A DNA stretch of 64,000 nt from Candidatus Bartonella washoeensis Sb944nv (GTDB lineage: Bacteria; Pseudomonadota; Alphaproteobacteria; Rhizobiales; Rhizobiaceae). This document shows, one piece after another, positions 9,430 to 20,002 of this stretch (positions within the stretch are counted from its first letter, which is position 1; every line of letters begins with the position of its first letter). The notes under the pieces were generated by a model. It was given only the letters and a program-made list of their open reading frames with translations, was not told the DNA's origin and made no database searches. The translations under genes were made by a program, and so were the position numbers. The stretch spans positions 194,883 to 258,882 of the forward strand of contig NZ_JH725023.1 of assembly GCF_000278135.1 (NCBI RefSeq), written 5' to 3'.

Positions 9430-9831
9430 CTAGACAATACTGTATCCAATAATCCAAATCGTAAGAGTGACAATCAGAGAAATAAAAACTGTCGCCCAAG
9501 CTGTTAAAGTTGCCTTTTTTTTATCCAAAAGGCAAGGATTCATGTCCCAAACAATGTGACGAATACTGCCAACCATGTGATGAATTCCAGCAAGCGTATA
9601 GAGAAATAAAATACAAAGCCCAGGCAAAGAACCATAAATCGCATTAACGATTCTAAATGCTTCAGCTCCACAAGCAATCGAAACTAACCAAATAGCGAGG
9701 AATATCATTCCAAAATAGAGCCCCACCCCAGTGATACGATGTGCAATTGACATCGCCATAGTAATGGACCAACGATAAATACTCAAATGGGGGGAACGAG
9801 GGCGCTCTTTTGTTCTAGCTGTCTCTATCAT
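9430..9831 (-). CDS. sdhC: Succinate dehydrogenase cytochrome b556 subunit
   Basis: This is the first gene of sdhCDAB and encodes the heme b-binding anchor. It has 133 residues and three membrane helices. The signature RPRSPHLSIYRW near the N-terminus is followed by SIAHRITGVGLY, and the heme-ligand region HHMVGSIRHIVWD lies near 84-96. The chosen ATG is the first in the frame and fits the family length. Its upstream region (9832-10297) presumably carries the operon promoter, but no clear promoter elements could be picked out. Confidence 0.95.
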   Translation of the reverse strand: MIETARTKERPRSPHLSIYRWSITMAMSIAHRITGVGLYFGMIFLAIWLVSIACGAEAFRIVNAIYGSLPGLCILFLYTLAGIHHMVGSIRHIVWDMNPCLLDKKKATLTAWATVFISLIVTLTIWIIGYSIV

Positions 9832-10297
9832 AAAATATCCGATCTGACTTTCACTACAACCACGCTATAAGCGAAAAGACTGGCACAAAACCATCAACTG
9901 CACTATCATTTCCACTTGTTGAGCCTTTAAAAGGTCAATAGCTATAGGTCGGTTGTCTCAAATAACGGATTAAAGGTCGCGCATAAAAAAACCGATTGTT
10001 TTACAGACACAAGTCATAAAACTTGCCTTAATTTATTACAATTTCATCTTCACGTCAAAGGTCAAACACCATTTCCAAATATAAATACGTATTTTTTTTC
10101 AAGCCACGCTCATTCCTGCTTCCAAATACAATAACATGTTGCTACAATATATTGCACTTTAACTATTGTAAAAAAACAAAAAGCGTATATTTGTACGAAC
10201 AGATAAAGCCACTTCTTGTAGCTACAAATACGAATCACACAGAGCACAAAAAGCAATATAAAAGCCGTTCTCTCATAAACTCTAGGTATAGTAGTAT
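9832..10297. other. Intergenic region between rplS end and sdhC start
   Basis: No gene was seen. This stretch should hold the sdh promoter and the 3' end of the rplS transcript, both read leftward. An inverted repeat, TATTTGTA (10188-10195) with TACAAATA (10223-10230), each flanked by partly complementary bases (CGAACAG / CTTGTAGC), could form a long imperfect hairpin. It has no clear T-run, so I do not call it a terminator. Confidence 0.4.
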
Positions 10298-10747
10298 TTA
10301 TTGGGCATTTTGCTTTGTAGCTTCCACTGCAACATTCGCTGCTTGTATTTCTTCAATAACTTTCGCACCTTTTTTCCGATGATCTCTTTTCTCAGCGATA
10401 CGGGCAGCTTTACCTCTCAAACCACGAAGATAATAGAGCTTCGCACGACGAACCTTACCTCGGCGCACAAGTTCAACACCTTCAATCAAGGGAGAATAAA
10501 CCGGAAACACACGTTCAACACCTTCCCCATAAGAAATTTTGCGCACTGTAAAGGTCTCATTCAGACCACCACCTGAGCGTGCGATACAAACTCCTTCGTA
10601 AGCCTGAACACGCGTCCGCGTACCTTCGGTTACGCGCACCATCACACGTACGGTATCCCCTGCTTGAAATTCTGGCAGTTGGCGTTTTGCTTCAATTTTT
10701 GCACATTGTTCAGCTTCAAGCTGCGCGATAATATTCATTTCTTTCAT
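10298..10747 (-). CDS. rplS: 50S ribosomal protein L19
   Basis: This is large-subunit ribosomal protein L19, located at the 30S-50S interface. It has 149 residues. The L19 core runs from about 20 to 120 ([59 protein letters not shown]). An Ala/Lys-rich tail follows, as in other Rhizobiales. An alternative start three codons in (MNIIAQLE) is equally plausible. It follows trmD by about 200 bp in the conserved rimM-trmD-rplS order. Confidence 0.95.
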   Translation of the reverse strand: MKEMNIIAQLEAEQCAKIEAKRQLPEFQAGDTVRVMVRVTEGTRTRVQAYEGVCIARSGGGLNETFTVRKISYGEGVERVFPVYSPLIEGVELVRRGKVRRAKLYYLRGLRGKAARIAEKRDHRKKGAKVIEEIQAANVAVEATKQNAQ

Positions 10748-10948
10748 CCTTCATGTTCTTTGATTGAACAGTCAGAGCGCTCAACTCTTGCCGAAAAAAG
10801 CTTTTTGACATACAAAAAAGAAGTTCTTCAGGCTATGCTTTACACAGGAGCGAATACACCATTCCTTAATTTTGGAACTACAGAAAACCCTTTCACAGGA
10901 GAAATTTCTAAAAAGAGAGCCATGCAATACACCACCTTATAACATGAA

Positions 10949-11647
10949 TCAAGTTTTCTGACGATTTTTATCATAAAGAGCATAAAGATCAGGACGACGT
11001 TGACGTGTTAGCAATTCAGCTTGCTGTTGACGCCAATCAGCGATAGCTTTGTGATGACCTGACATCAACACAGGGGGAATAGCATACCCTTCAAAAACAG
11101 CAGGGCGCGTATACTGAGGGTGCTCAAGCAAACCATTCTCAAAACTTTCACACTTTCCAGAAATTTCATTGCCCATCACTCCAGGGAGAAGGCGTATAAT
11201 AGTATCCAAGAGAACCAGTGCCGCCGTTTCTCCACCTGAAAGAATATAATCACCAATGGATACTTCCTCCAATTTCCGCGCTTCTATTATCCGTTCATCG
11301 ACGCCTTCAAAGCGCCCACAAATCAATGTCACTCCACAACTACGCGCCAAAGAACGTGCATAAGCTTGATTAAACAACCGCCCACGCGGACTCATCAACA
11401 ACCTTGGCGAATCATTTGGACAACTGTCAAGCGCAGCCGCTAAGATATCTGCCCGCATCACCATACCAGCACCACCACCAGCCGGTGTATCATCAACGCT
11501 ATGGTGTTTATCCAAAGCAAAATCTCGAATCTGCACTGTATCCAGAGACCATATCCCTCGCTTTAAAGCGTGCCCTGCTAAAGAATAACCCAAAAAACCA
11601 GGAAACATTTCAGGATAAAGTGTTAAAACACGCGCTTGAAATTTCAT
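10949..11647 (-). CDS. trmD: tRNA (guanine-N1-)-methyltransferase
   Basis: This SPOUT-class methyltransferase makes m1G37 in tRNAs reading CNN/GGG codons and so prevents +1 frameshifting. It has 232 residues. The SAM-binding knot is seen in [14 protein letters not shown] (about 110-123) and [13 protein letters not shown] (about 128-140). The C-terminal part has the [12 protein letters not shown] stretch. It lies 23 bp downstream of rimM in the same direction, so the two are probably co-transcribed. Confidence 0.96.
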   Translation of the reverse strand: MKFQARVLTLYPEMFPGFLGYSLAGHALKRGIWSLDTVQIRDFALDKHHSVDDTPAGGGAGMVMRADILAAALDSCPNDSPRLLMSPRGRLFNQAYARSLARSCGVTLICGRFEGVDERIIEARKLEEVSIGDYILSGGETAALVLLDTIIRLLPGVMGNEISGKCESFENGLLEHPQYTRPAVFEGYAIPPVLMSGHHKAIADWRQQQAELLTRQRRPDLYALYDKNRQKT

Positions 11648-11670
11648 TTTTTCATTCTTTCATCCTCGTT

Positions 11671-12240
11671 TTAACCCAAGTGGTTTTCTATCTTATATTT
11701 CTCCTCATCGCTAAGCAAACCAGCTGCTACCGGATCAACAATAAGAAAACCAGAAGCAATGCAAATTTCCGGCACCGCAGCCTTGCTAAATGGAATAAGC
11801 ACAGTTTTTCCCGTACCCAAACGCATTTCAAGCAAATCACCAGCTCCGAAATTAAAAAAACCAATTACCTCCCCTAGGATTTGACCGACACAATCCTGCA
11901 CACGAAGCCCAATGAGATCGACTTGATAAAATTCATCTTCCATCAAATCATCAACCAATTGCTCACGGGCAACATAAAGGCGAATCCCCTTTAAAGCCTC
12001 AGCAGCATTGCGATCTTCAACCCCTTTAAAATGCACAATTGCGTTACTTTTTTGCATGCGAAGCGTTACAATTTCATAAGAACGTCCCATGTCATCATAA
12101 AGGATGCCATAAGTCTTTAAATGCTGTGGCTTAGCACTCAAGACCTTAACCAAAACATCGCCCTTTATGCCATGAGGATGACCAATAATGGCAAGATAGA
12201 CTTTATTTTTAAGCTTTTCTCTATTATAATTATATCTCAT
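11671..12240 (-). CDS. rimM: 16S rRNA processing protein RimM
   Basis: RimM binds S19 and assists maturation of the 30S head. An N-terminal RimM barrel (VYLAIIGHPHGIKGDV) is followed by a PRC-barrel domain (FYQVDLIGLRVQD, GAGDLLEMRLGTGKTVLIPF). I place the start at the ATG at 12240, giving 189 aa, just ahead of the conserved core; the open frame extends to 12339 but the extra 33 residues are basic and not family-like. The ribosome binding site at either start is weak. It is divergent from the SapC-like gene and is followed by trmD. Confidence 0.9.
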   Translation of the reverse strand: MRYNYNREKLKNKVYLAIIGHPHGIKGDVLVKVLSAKPQHLKTYGILYDDMGRSYEIVTLRMQKSNAIVHFKGVEDRNAAEALKGIRLYVAREQLVDDLMEDEFYQVDLIGLRVQDCVGQILGEVIGFFNFGAGDLLEMRLGTGKTVLIPFSKAAVPEICIASGFLIVDPVAAGLLSDEEKYKIENHLG

Positions 12241-12364
12241 GTAAAAATATCGTCTTCTAAAAACGAATCCCTCAATTTGCTTTCTATTAAACCTTGTTGC
12301 CATATCAAAATCTTCCAAAAAGACCTTTCTTGGTAACAAAAATTAATAATTAAGGAGAAGTCTT

Positions 12365-13186
12365 ATGGCAAATGTTATGCTTTTTTACAAAGATATTACC
12401 CCAATTAATAAAGTTACCCATAAAAATTTAAAATTTGCTCCTCCAAGTGATATGTCCTTTGCTAAAGATACCCACTGGGTTCCTTTAGCAAGCAGTGAAT
12501 ATTTTCAAGCAGCTCTACATTATCCGATTTTGTTTATGTGCGCTGAAGATGAACAAAAGAAAAAGCACTATACATCCGCTGCTCTCGTAGGTCTTTCTAA
12601 CGACGAAAATGATTACATCGCATCTGATAAAAGTTGGAAAAAAGATACCTATGTTCCAGCTTTTGTCCGTCGTTATCCTTTTGTTCTTGCACAATTTAAA
12701 GATGAAAAAGAGCTTTCTGTTTGCTTTGATCAGCAATCAGGTATGTTTAATGAGGTTGCGGGCACAGAACTTTTTAATTCGGATGGTTCGATTTCTCCTT
12801 TCATGGAAGAGCGTATTCACTTTCTTGAAAGTTTTAAAATCGCCATGGAAAAAACCGCTGAATTTATTGACGCTCTTGTGGAGATGGACCTTTTGAGCCA
12901 AAAATCAATCAATGTAAAAAATGACAAAGGTCTTTCAGCGCAATTAGAACATTTCTGGGTTGTTGATGAAGAAAAATTGAATAAGTTATCCGCCAATCAG
13001 CTTGCCAAACTCCACAAAAATGGCTTTTTAGGATTGATTTTTGCGCATCTCATGTCAACGAATAATCTTTTAAAAATACTCTCTCTAAAAGGTGAAAAGC
13101 ACATTACCAATCTTGAAGAGCAGCCTCAAAAAGAGAATGAGCACTCTAATAATGAAAAACCAAAAAATAAAGAGACCCTCAACTAG
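12365..13186 (+). CDS. SapC family protein
   Basis: The 273-residue product resembles the SapC family, found widely in proteobacteria beside S-layer or multidrug-related loci; its biochemical role is not established. Family-like features are HWVPLASSEYFQAALHYPI near residues 36-55, YVPAFVRRYPFVLA near 97-110, and the C-terminal LHKNGFLGLIFAHLMS. The last 25 residues are Glu/Asn/Lys-rich and look disordered. No signal peptide or membrane segment is visible. A good AAGGAG precedes the ATG. xerC begins two bases after its stop, so the two are likely co-transcribed. Confidence 0.85.
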   Translation: MANVMLFYKDITPINKVTHKNLKFAPPSDMSFAKDTHWVPLASSEYFQAALHYPILFMCAEDEQKKKHYTSAALVGLSNDENDYIASDKSWKKDTYVPAFVRRYPFVLAQFKDEKELSVCFDQQSGMFNEVAGTELFNSDGSISPFMEERIHFLESFKIAMEKTAEFIDALVEMDLLSQKSINVKNDKGLSAQLEHFWVVDEEKLNKLSANQLAKLHKNGFLGLIFAHLMSTNNLLKILSLKGEKHITNLEEQPQKENEHSNNEKPKNKETLN

Positions 13187-13188
13187 AA

Positions 13189-14157
13189 ATGCCTATAAAA
13201 GGTAAAGAAAGAAAAGACAAAAATATACCTCTGATTCCAGCGGACCACGCTGTTTTAGCCGCAAGGAAAAGCTGGTTGGAATATCTTGTACAAATGCGAC
13301 GTATGGCTGCACACACAGCACAAGCCTATGAGCGTGATACACGGCAATTTTTGTCTTTTCTTTGTCAACATCTTGGACAAGAGCCAACCTTTATTGATCT
13401 CGCCAATTTGCGCGTCACTGATTTACGTGCTTATCTGGCTCATCGTCGTGCACACAATATAAGTGCCCGCTCTCTAAGCCGGAATATGGCAGCTTTACGC
13501 TCTTTTTTCAGCTACTTATCCCGCGAAGGAATTGTCAGTATCCCTGCTGCTAAACTTGTCCGAACCCCAAAACACCCAAAATCGCTGCCAAGACCTCTAG
13601 CAATAAAATCAGCACTTCACTTAGTCAAACAAGAAAATCAACAAGAAAATGAACCATGGATAACTGCTCGCAACGCTGCTGTTTTAATGCTCCTTTATGG
13701 CTGTGGAATGCGAATATCAGAAGCTTTAAGCCTCACACCAGAACAATTCTCTGATCCTGAAAAAACAAGTTTATTCATCATTGGAAAAGGTGGAAAAACA
13801 CGCCTTGTCCCCCTCATTAAAGTCGTCTACCAAACCGTACAAAATTATCTCAAATGCTGTCCATATCCTTTAGTGGACAAGCAACCGATGTTTCGCGGTG
13901 CTCGAGGTGGTCCTTTACAGCCAGCCATTATTCAACGGGCTGTTCGCAATTTACGCGCGAGCCTTGGGTTACCAGAAACTGCTACACCCCATACATTGCG
14001 CCATTCTTTTGCGACTCATCTTTTGTCACGTGGAGGAGATCTGCGCACTATTCAAGAACTTCTCGGCCATGCTTGTCTATCCACCACACAAGCCTATACC
14101 CAGGTGGATACAGACCGCTTGTTGAAAATTTATCAAAAAGCGCATCCTCGTGCCTAA
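13189..14157 (+). CDS. xerC: Site-specific tyrosine recombinase XerC/XerD
   Basis: This is a tyrosine recombinase of the Xer type, which resolves chromosome dimers at dif near the terminus. It has 322 residues: an N-terminal SAM-like core-binding domain (about 20-115, with TAQAYERDTRQFLSFL) and a C-terminal catalytic domain. The catalytic set is intact: Arg in CGMRISEAL (about 174), Lys in GKGGKTR, HTLRHSFATH (His and Arg), LGHACLSTTQ (His) and Tyr in QAYTQV near residue 303. XerC is more likely than XerD from alphaproteobacterial resemblance. No dif-like site was recognised in the window. Confidence 0.88.
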   Translation: MPIKGKERKDKNIPLIPADHAVLAARKSWLEYLVQMRRMAAHTAQAYERDTRQFLSFLCQHLGQEPTFIDLANLRVTDLRAYLAHRRAHNISARSLSRNMAALRSFFSYLSREGIVSIPAAKLVRTPKHPKSLPRPLAIKSALHLVKQENQQENEPWITARNAAVLMLLYGCGMRISEALSLTPEQFSDPEKTSLFIIGKGGKTRLVPLIKVVYQTVQNYLKCCPYPLVDKQPMFRGARGGPLQPAIIQRAVRNLRASLGLPETATPHTLRHSFATHLLSRGGDLRTIQELLGHACLSTTQAYTQVDTDRLLKIYQKAHPRA

Positions 14158-14166
14158 AAAACTGCA

Positions 14167-14445
14167 TTAAACAGCTTCAATCTCAAGCGCCAAAGCATGC
14201 ACACATGTTGCTAACTCTTTATGTAAAACTTTATAAATCGCCCGATGTATTTCTACACGCGTCATCCCTGAAAAAGAAGAAGACAAAATTTTCACTCGGA
14301 AATGCGTTTCCCCTTTACCATCAAAAGCATGCTCATCATGACGATGCCCCGCATGAAGATGGCTCTCATTAATCACCTCGAGCTTTTGCGGATGAAAAGC
14401 CTCCTGAAGCTTCATCTTGATCGTTGTTTGAATTGTGGTAGACAT
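14167..14445 (-). CDS. BolA family protein
   Basis: This BolA-like protein (92 aa) belongs to the family that partners monothiol glutaredoxins in iron-sulfur trafficking and stress-linked regulation. The fold is visible as a KLQEAFHPQKLEVINES N-terminal segment, the family HAGHRHDEHAFDGKGETHFRVKILS centre and a C-terminal helix with RAIYKVLHKEL. It has the His-rich insert of the alphaproteobacterial type. It is convergent with xerC and divergent from the J-domain gene, as in other Rhizobiales. Confidence 0.92.
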   Translation of the reverse strand: MSTTIQTTIKMKLQEAFHPQKLEVINESHLHAGHRHDEHAFDGKGETHFRVKILSSSFSGMTRVEIHRAIYKVLHKELATCVHALALEIEAV

Positions 14446-14564
14446 TTTATTCCTTCACAAAAAGAACAATAAAACACGTTTTTTTCACTATCAAATGAGT
14501 GTGAAAACAAATTTTTCAAAAGTCAATTCTTGTCAAACCGATTGATTTTGCATAAATCAAAGGT

Positions 14565-15185
14565 ATGGCAATAACATCTAAATTATTCGACTCAATTCGA
14601 ATCAGCTCCAATAAAAAACAACAGGCTGAGTCACAAGCACAAAAGTGTCAATGGGAAGGCTGTGAAAAAGCAGGCACTCATAAAGCACCGGCAGGCCGAA
14701 ATCACGAAGGGCAATATCTTTACTTTTGTATTGAACATGTGCGTGCTTATAATAAAAATTTTAATTACTTCTCTGGCCTTAGCGATAAAGATATTGCAAA
14801 GTTCCAAAAGGATGCTCTCACAGGGCATCGCCCAACATGGCCTACTGATCTTAGCAATGGTGTATCGAAAAAGACAGCGGCCAACTACGCGAAAATTCGC
14901 TCTGGAACAGCTGCTTATCAAAACCGTATGCGTGATCCATTCACTCTATTTACCCAACGTCATTCAGCCAATACTTCCTCACGGAAATTGAAACCCTTAG
15001 AAGCTAAAGCTTTTGATACATTAGGCTTACAAGCAAATGCTTCAGCTGAAGATATCAAAACGAAATACAAAGAATTGGTCAAAAAACACCATCCTGACAC
15101 CAATGGTGGTAACCGTTCTTCAGAAGAGCGCTTTCGCGATGTCTTGCACGCCTATAATTTATTAAAAAAATCTGGTTTGTGCTAA
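14565..15185 (+). CDS. J-domain (DnaJ-like) protein
   Basis: This 206-residue protein carries a C-terminal J domain (about 145-206) with the catalytic HPD in KKHHPDTNGGN, which stimulates DnaK-type Hsp70 ATPase. The N-terminal part contains a Cys-rich patch (CQWEGCEKAGTHKAPAG and a later FCIEHV) that may bind metal. It lacks the Gly/Phe and zinc-finger regions of true DnaJ. Its position between bolA and cobS is conserved in Rhizobiales. It is not the main DnaJ chaperone; its client is unknown. Confidence 0.9.
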   Translation: MAITSKLFDSIRISSNKKQQAESQAQKCQWEGCEKAGTHKAPAGRNHEGQYLYFCIEHVRAYNKNFNYFSGLSDKDIAKFQKDALTGHRPTWPTDLSNGVSKKTAANYAKIRSGTAAYQNRMRDPFTLFTQRHSANTSSRKLKPLEAKAFDTLGLQANASAEDIKTKYKELVKKHHPDTNGGNRSSEERFRDVLHAYNLLKKSGLC

Positions 15186-15351
15186 AAGAAGTGCAGATTC
15201 ATACAAACTTTTTCTAATCCAAATCATCTTTTTTTCGCAAGATGTTATAGAGAGTAAAGAACCTTTTTTATAGAGCATTGCATAAGTGCTCTAACTCCTG
15301 TATCGTTTCCTAACGAATAAAAATAAACAGCGACTTTCTTTCCAAAAAAAA

Positions 15352-16338
15352 ATGACAAAAACGAAGCTTACAGTCGAAAATGTACCCGATATAACAGTCT
15401 GCGCCCGTGATCTGTTCAATATTGATACGGATATAAAAGTGCCTGCTTTTAGTACAAAAAGCCCTCATGTTCCTGATTTAGATCTCAATTATCTTTTTGA
15501 TCAACAAACAACTTTGGCGATTCTAGCAGGCTTTGCATTTAACCGCCGTGTCATGATCTCCGGCTATCATGGAACGGGGAAATCGACACATATTGAACAA
15601 ATTGCTGCACGTCTTAACTGGCCTTGTATTCGAATTAATCTCGATAGTCACGTCAGCCGTATCGATCTCGTAGGAAAAGACGCTATTATTTTGAAAGATG
15701 GGCTACAAATCACTGAATTTAAAGAAGGCATTTTACCATGGGCCTATCAAAACAATATTGCTCTTGTTTTTGATGAATATGATGCGGGTCGACCCGATGT
15801 TATGTTTGTTATCCAACGCGTTCTTGAATCCTCTGGACGATTAAGCTTACTTGATCAAAGCCGTGTCATTGCGCCTCATCCAGCATTCCGTCTTTTTGCA
15901 ACTGCAAATACCGTTGGTCTTGGTGATACGACAGGACTTTATCATGGTACACAACAAATCAATCAGGCTCAAATGGACCGTTGGTCTATTGTGACGACAT
16001 TAAATTATTTACCTCATGATAAAGAAGTTGCTATCGTTTGTTCAAAAGTACAATCTTTTCAAACAACCGAAGGAAAAAAGACAATTTCAAAAATGGTACA
16101 TGTTGCTGATATGATACGCCAAGCTTTCATTAATGGTGATCTTTCAACGGTCATGAGCCCACGCACTGTTATTCATTGGGCAGAAAATATTACAATTTTT
16201 CAAGATATTGGATTTGCCTTTCGATTAACCTTTCTCAATAAATGTGATGAACTCGAACGTGCCACTGTCGCAGAATTCTATCAACGTGCCTTTGGACAAG
16301 AGCTTCCCGAATCACTTATCCATGGTGTCTTGCCTTAA
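15352..16338 (+). CDS. cobS: Cobaltochelatase CobS subunit (AAA+ ATPase)
   Basis: CobS is the AAA+ partner of CobT; with CobN they insert Co2+ into hydrogenobyrinic acid a,c-diamide in aerobic B12 synthesis. It has 328 residues with Walker [10 protein letters not shown] at 71-79, Walker [10 protein letters not shown] near 141, and the sensor region LFATANTVG near 182-190. cobT follows 14 bp after. No cobN or corrin-pathway gene is in the window, so this pair may have another role. The protein looks intact. Confidence 0.94.
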   Translation: MTKTKLTVENVPDITVCARDLFNIDTDIKVPAFSTKSPHVPDLDLNYLFDQQTTLAILAGFAFNRRVMISGYHGTGKSTHIEQIAARLNWPCIRINLDSHVSRIDLVGKDAIILKDGLQITEFKEGILPWAYQNNIALVFDEYDAGRPDVMFVIQRVLESSGRLSLLDQSRVIAPHPAFRLFATANTVGLGDTTGLYHGTQQINQAQMDRWSIVTTLNYLPHDKEVAIVCSKVQSFQTTEGKKTISKMVHVADMIRQAFINGDLSTVMSPRTVIHWAENITIFQDIGFAFRLTFLNKCDELERATVAEFYQRAFGQELPESLIHGVLP

Positions 16339-16352
16339 GGGATACGTCAATC

Positions 16353-18251
16353 ATGACCGCAGAGATTGGCGACAATAATCAAAGTCTAAAAAACGATACT
16401 TCCAACAGCACCCTTGATGCTGAAGCCTTTAAAAAAGCACTTTCTACCTGTATCCGCGCAATTGCGGGATCTCATAACCTTGAAGTTGCCTTTAGTCACA
16501 ACAGACCATCCTTCAGCGAAAATTATGCACGCTTACCAGAATTACCAAAACACTCAACAAATAAAGACATAACTGTTACCCGTGGACTAGGTGATTCCAT
16601 GGCTTTGCGCAAAGCATGGCATGATAACGCCATCCATACACGATTCGCCCCGATAGAATCAGAAGCACGCGCCATTTTTGATGCTCTCGAACAAACACGT
16701 GTTGAAGCAATCGGCACTTTAGCCATGGAGGGAATTGCAAAAAATCTCGATAGTATGCTGGCCGATAAATATCAAAGAGCTCATTATGAAAGTATTAGCA
16801 CCCAAAATGAAGCGCCCATTCAAGAAGCAATTGCACTTTTATTACGCGAAAAAATAACAGGACGCCCTCCTCCAAAAGAAGCTGGACCTGTCTTAGAATT
16901 ATGGCGTCACACAATTGAAGAAAAAGTCGCTGCAGAATTGAACGCACTGATACATCATATTCATAACCAAAACACTTTCGCACGGATCGTTCGTCAAATG
17001 CTTGTTGCACTCAAAATGGCAGTACAGCTAGAAGAAGACTTTGACAGTGTAGACAACAAAAAGTTGACAAACGGGAGTGAACCTCAAAACCAATCAGAAG
17101 AAGAGAGCGAAAACGAAAAACCCAGCCAAAGCGAAGAACAAACAACAACTGAACAAGAAAGTGATGCGCAAGACCAAGGAAAAACACAAGCAAAAAAATC
17201 AAGCGACGATGATACAGTCGAAGAAGAGCAAGAGAATTCTTGGCAAGAAAAACCGAGCAAACCCAAACGCCTTCTGGCCCTTTCGGAACAGATGGAAAAA
17301 CTTGGCAATTATAAAGTTTTCACCCGTCAATTTGACGAAGTTTTGGAAGCAACCGATTTTTGTCCTGAAAGCGAATTGGACCAGCTGCGCCATTACCTTG
17401 ATAAGCAAATTAATCATCTCCAAAGCATTGTTGGGCGCTTAGCAAACCGCCTACAACGCCGCCTAATGGCACAACAAAATCGCAGTTGGCATTTTGATCT
17501 TGAGGAAGGATATCTCGATACAGCAAAACTTCCACGCCTTATTATTGATCCAATGCAACCTCTCTCTTTCAAAATGGAAAGCAATACCCAATTTCGGGAT
17601 ACGATTGTCTCATTACTCATTGATAATTCAGGATCAATGCGAGGACGGCCAATTACTGTTGCGGCAAGTTGTGCGGATATTTTAGCGCAAACTCTTGAAC
17701 GCTGCGGAGTCAAAGTTGAAATTTTGGGCTTTACCACAAAAGCTTGGAAAGGAGGAAAATCCCGCGAAAAGTGGCTTAACCAACATAAACCCAATAATCC
17801 TGGACGCCTTAATGATTTGTGTCATATCATCTATAAAAGTGCCGATACACCATGGCGTCGAGCAAGGCGTAATTTAGGTTTGATGATGCAGGAGGGATTG
17901 CTCAAAGAAAATATCGATGGTGAAGCACTTATTTGGGCACATCAACGCCTTTTATCACGGCGCGAACAGCGTCGCATCCTCATGGTCATTTCTGATGGAG
18001 CACCTGTTGACGATTCAACACTATCTGTTAATTCCAGCAATTATCTTGAAAAGCATTTACGCGCAGTAATTCAAGAAATCCAAACACATTCACCTATAGA
18101 ACTGATTGCTATTGGAATTGGTCATGATGTCACACGCTATTATCAACGCGCTGTAACAATTATGAATGCTGAAGAACTAGCCGACGCGATAACAAAACAA
18201 TTAGCAGCGCTCTTCACTGATAACAAGCCCCTTTTTTACAAAAGATTTTAA
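16353..18251 (+). CDS. cobT: Cobaltochelatase CobT subunit (VWA domain)
   Basis: CobT forms a two-tiered ring with CobS, similar to the BchD/BchI pair of magnesium chelatase. It has 632 residues: an N-terminal domain to about 230, a long Glu/Gln/Lys-rich acidic linker at about 235-305, and a C-terminal von Willebrand A domain. The MIDAS motif DNSGS lies near residue 424, and VISDGAP near 548 supplies further metal-site residues. The length is usual for CobT. It is directly downstream of cobS. Confidence 0.94.
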   Translation: MTAEIGDNNQSLKNDTSNSTLDAEAFKKALSTCIRAIAGSHNLEVAFSHNRPSFSENYARLPELPKHSTNKDITVTRGLGDSMALRKAWHDNAIHTRFAPIESEARAIFDALEQTRVEAIGTLAMEGIAKNLDSMLADKYQRAHYESISTQNEAPIQEAIALLLREKITGRPPPKEAGPVLELWRHTIEEKVAAELNALIHHIHNQNTFARIVRQMLVALKMAVQLEEDFDSVDNKKLTNGSEPQNQSEEESENEKPSQSEEQTTTEQESDAQDQGKTQAKKSSDDDTVEEEQENSWQEKPSKPKRLLALSEQMEKLGNYKVFTRQFDEVLEATDFCPESELDQLRHYLDKQINHLQSIVGRLANRLQRRLMAQQNRSWHFDLEEGYLDTAKLPRLIIDPMQPLSFKMESNTQFRDTIVSLLIDNSGSMRGRPITVAASCADILAQTLERCGVKVEILGFTTKAWKGGKSREKWLNQHKPNNPGRLNDLCHIIYKSADTPWRRARRNLGLMMQEGLLKENIDGEALIWAHQRLLSRREQRRILMVISDGAPVDDSTLSVNSSNYLEKHLRAVIQEIQTHSPIELIAIGIGHDVTRYYQRAVTIMNAEELADAITKQLAALFTDNKPLFYKRF

Positions 18252-19262
18252 GAAAAAAAACTCCTAAATCAGCAGTTTGAAATTAAATTTAAACATTTAA
18301 AACATGTGTATATATGAAAATATCTATAGCGATCATGTTTCTAAAATGGCTTCTCTCACTGGAGAGCTCAATGTAAAATCTTCGCTATGTTAGCTAAGCC
18401 CTGTAATCGGTAATTTGAAATTAAAGGTGAATTGTGAGAACCTGCATTTATAAAAAGCAGGTGTTTACTAGGCAAATATTATATCAAATGCAAAGGATTA
18501 GCAAAAGACTTATCCTTCTATTGAGAATAATTTTCTAGAATATGTATGAGAATTCAAAACCATTCCCGCCATTTTGTTAAAGGGGTTCGTGGTGTTTTAA
18601 AGTGGAAGCGCAATAAGCACAAGAACCTCCATTTACCTCAGGCAAGTAACCTAGCATCCCTAAATCTTATGAATCCTAGTATCAGAAAAGGATCTCATAT
18701 TTGATTTTGGAACAGCTTATCAAAGAACTATATATAATTATGCTTATGAGAATTGATGCTAACTTTGTCCCAGCTCATCACTATGCTAAGCTTATAGGAT
18801 AAGGTCAGCATGAAAGAAAAGTATTAAGAACAAGAAAATTTACCACGAAAAGGTCATACCGTAGTAAATCTCTCAGGGGCGATCTTTACGTTTTATTCTA
18901 CTCTAAGGAATCAAAGCGATATGACAGAAGCACCTCCACTTGTCGCAGAGGATAAAAATACACAAACTATGTTGTAAAGGTTATATTCAAATACATAACG
19001 AGAAGGTTTTAAGAAGCAAAACTGCATCTCTGTCGTTGTTTTCTACTCAAACAATAAACACAGCAATACAATGATGAGCACCTTTAAAAAGAACGCTATT
19101 TTATCGAAGGCTTCTTCAATAAATCCCACCATTTGAGACGTATTCTCTGACAATTAGATAAAAAGCTTCTTCTTTTACGAAATTGCTAGTCTATACTTCA
19201 ATCATTCTTTGGCTTAAAGAGTGTGGTGCACTGAAAATGGGAATAGAAGAAAATAAATATTG
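18252..19262. other. Gene-poor region with decayed ORFs
   Basis: No intact gene was recognised. A weak terminator-like hairpin (ACCTGC 18440-18445 with GCAGGT 18457-18462, then GTTT) lies about 190 bp after cobT. A 53-codon frame at 18546-18707 (MRIQNHSRHFVKGVRGVL start) has no family resemblance. A second frame at 18810-18977, listed separately, is interrupted by an early stop. The mixture suggests remnants of lost genes between cobT and the transporter gene. Confidence 0.45.
18810..18977 (+). pseudogene. Small ORF interrupted by TAA at codon 6
   Basis: A ribosome-binding-like ATAAGG precedes ATG at 18810. The frame reads MKEKY, then TAA (18825-18827), then 49 open codons (EQENLPRKGHTVVNLSGAIF and onward) to TAA at 18975-18977. 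Codon composition after the stop looks protein-like. I do not recognise the family. It may be a broken gene or chance. Confidence 0.3.
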
Positions 19263-19949
19263 TCATTTATTACCAAGAAAAGATGAATTACCCTTTGAAC
19301 TACTTGAGTAAATAGGGAGATTCACATTGCTAAGAATTGTTCCATAAGGAATCAGCATAAACAGACTCATAACGATTTTTACCGCAAAATCGCCAAAGGC
19401 AAGCGAAAGCCAAACTGGAACCTCCAATCCGAAAAAAACGGTGCTCTCCATGAGTGAACTATTCGCATAATCTGTCATCTGATCGATAAAGGCAAAAGAG
19501 CTAGAAAAAGCAAGAGCAAAAAACAAAATTGTATCCAAAGCTGAGCCAACCAACGCTGCTGCTAAAGGCGCTTTCCACCATGCTTTACGCCGCAAAGGAG
19601 TAAAAACAACAATATCAAGAAGTTGTCCAAATAAGAATGCTGAACTAGAAGCAATCGCAAGCCGTGGCGTAGCCAATATCCAAGAAATAAAAAAACCAGC
19701 AAAAAAACCAGCATAAACAACACGTCGCGCCGCAGCTGGGCCATAAAAACGATTTGTCAAATCATTAATCAGAAAAGCGATTGGATACGTAAAAGCACCA
19801 TAGGTCAAAATCTCATTCAAATCAAACCAATAAACAGGATATTGAACCAAAATATTAGAGATGGTTACAGTAAGACACATCACAACGCTAGAAAAAATAA
19901 TATATTTTCTCTTTTGCTGTGCTGATAAGGAACCGCGTACTGAAGACAT
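19263..19949 (-). CDS. Queuosine precursor transporter (YhhQ/VUT family)
   Basis: This is a multi-pass inner-membrane transporter of the YhhQ family, which imports preQ0/preQ1-type queuosine precursors. The start at 19949 gives 228 aa; the open frame extends 13 codons further but the added residues lack family character. About six membrane helices are visible. Conserved features include the polar YPIAFLINDLTNRFYGPAAARRVVYAGF segment near 55-82 and the later GSALDTILFF. The C-terminal tail is Ser/Asn-rich. It lies downstream of the rpmB terminator. Confidence 0.88.
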   Translation of the reverse strand: MSSVRGSLSAQQKRKYIIFSSVVMCLTVTISNILVQYPVYWFDLNEILTYGAFTYPIAFLINDLTNRFYGPAAARRVVYAGFFAGFFISWILATPRLAIASSSAFLFGQLLDIVVFTPLRRKAWWKAPLAAALVGSALDTILFFALAFSSSFAFIDQMTDYANSSLMESTVFFGLEVPVWLSLAFGDFAVKIVMSLFMLIPYGTILSNVNLPIYSSSSKGNSSFLGNK

Positions 19950-20002
19950 TTTTTTAACCTGGGGTATGGAACCAACCAAATGCAACAATCAAACAGTAAG
20001 AA

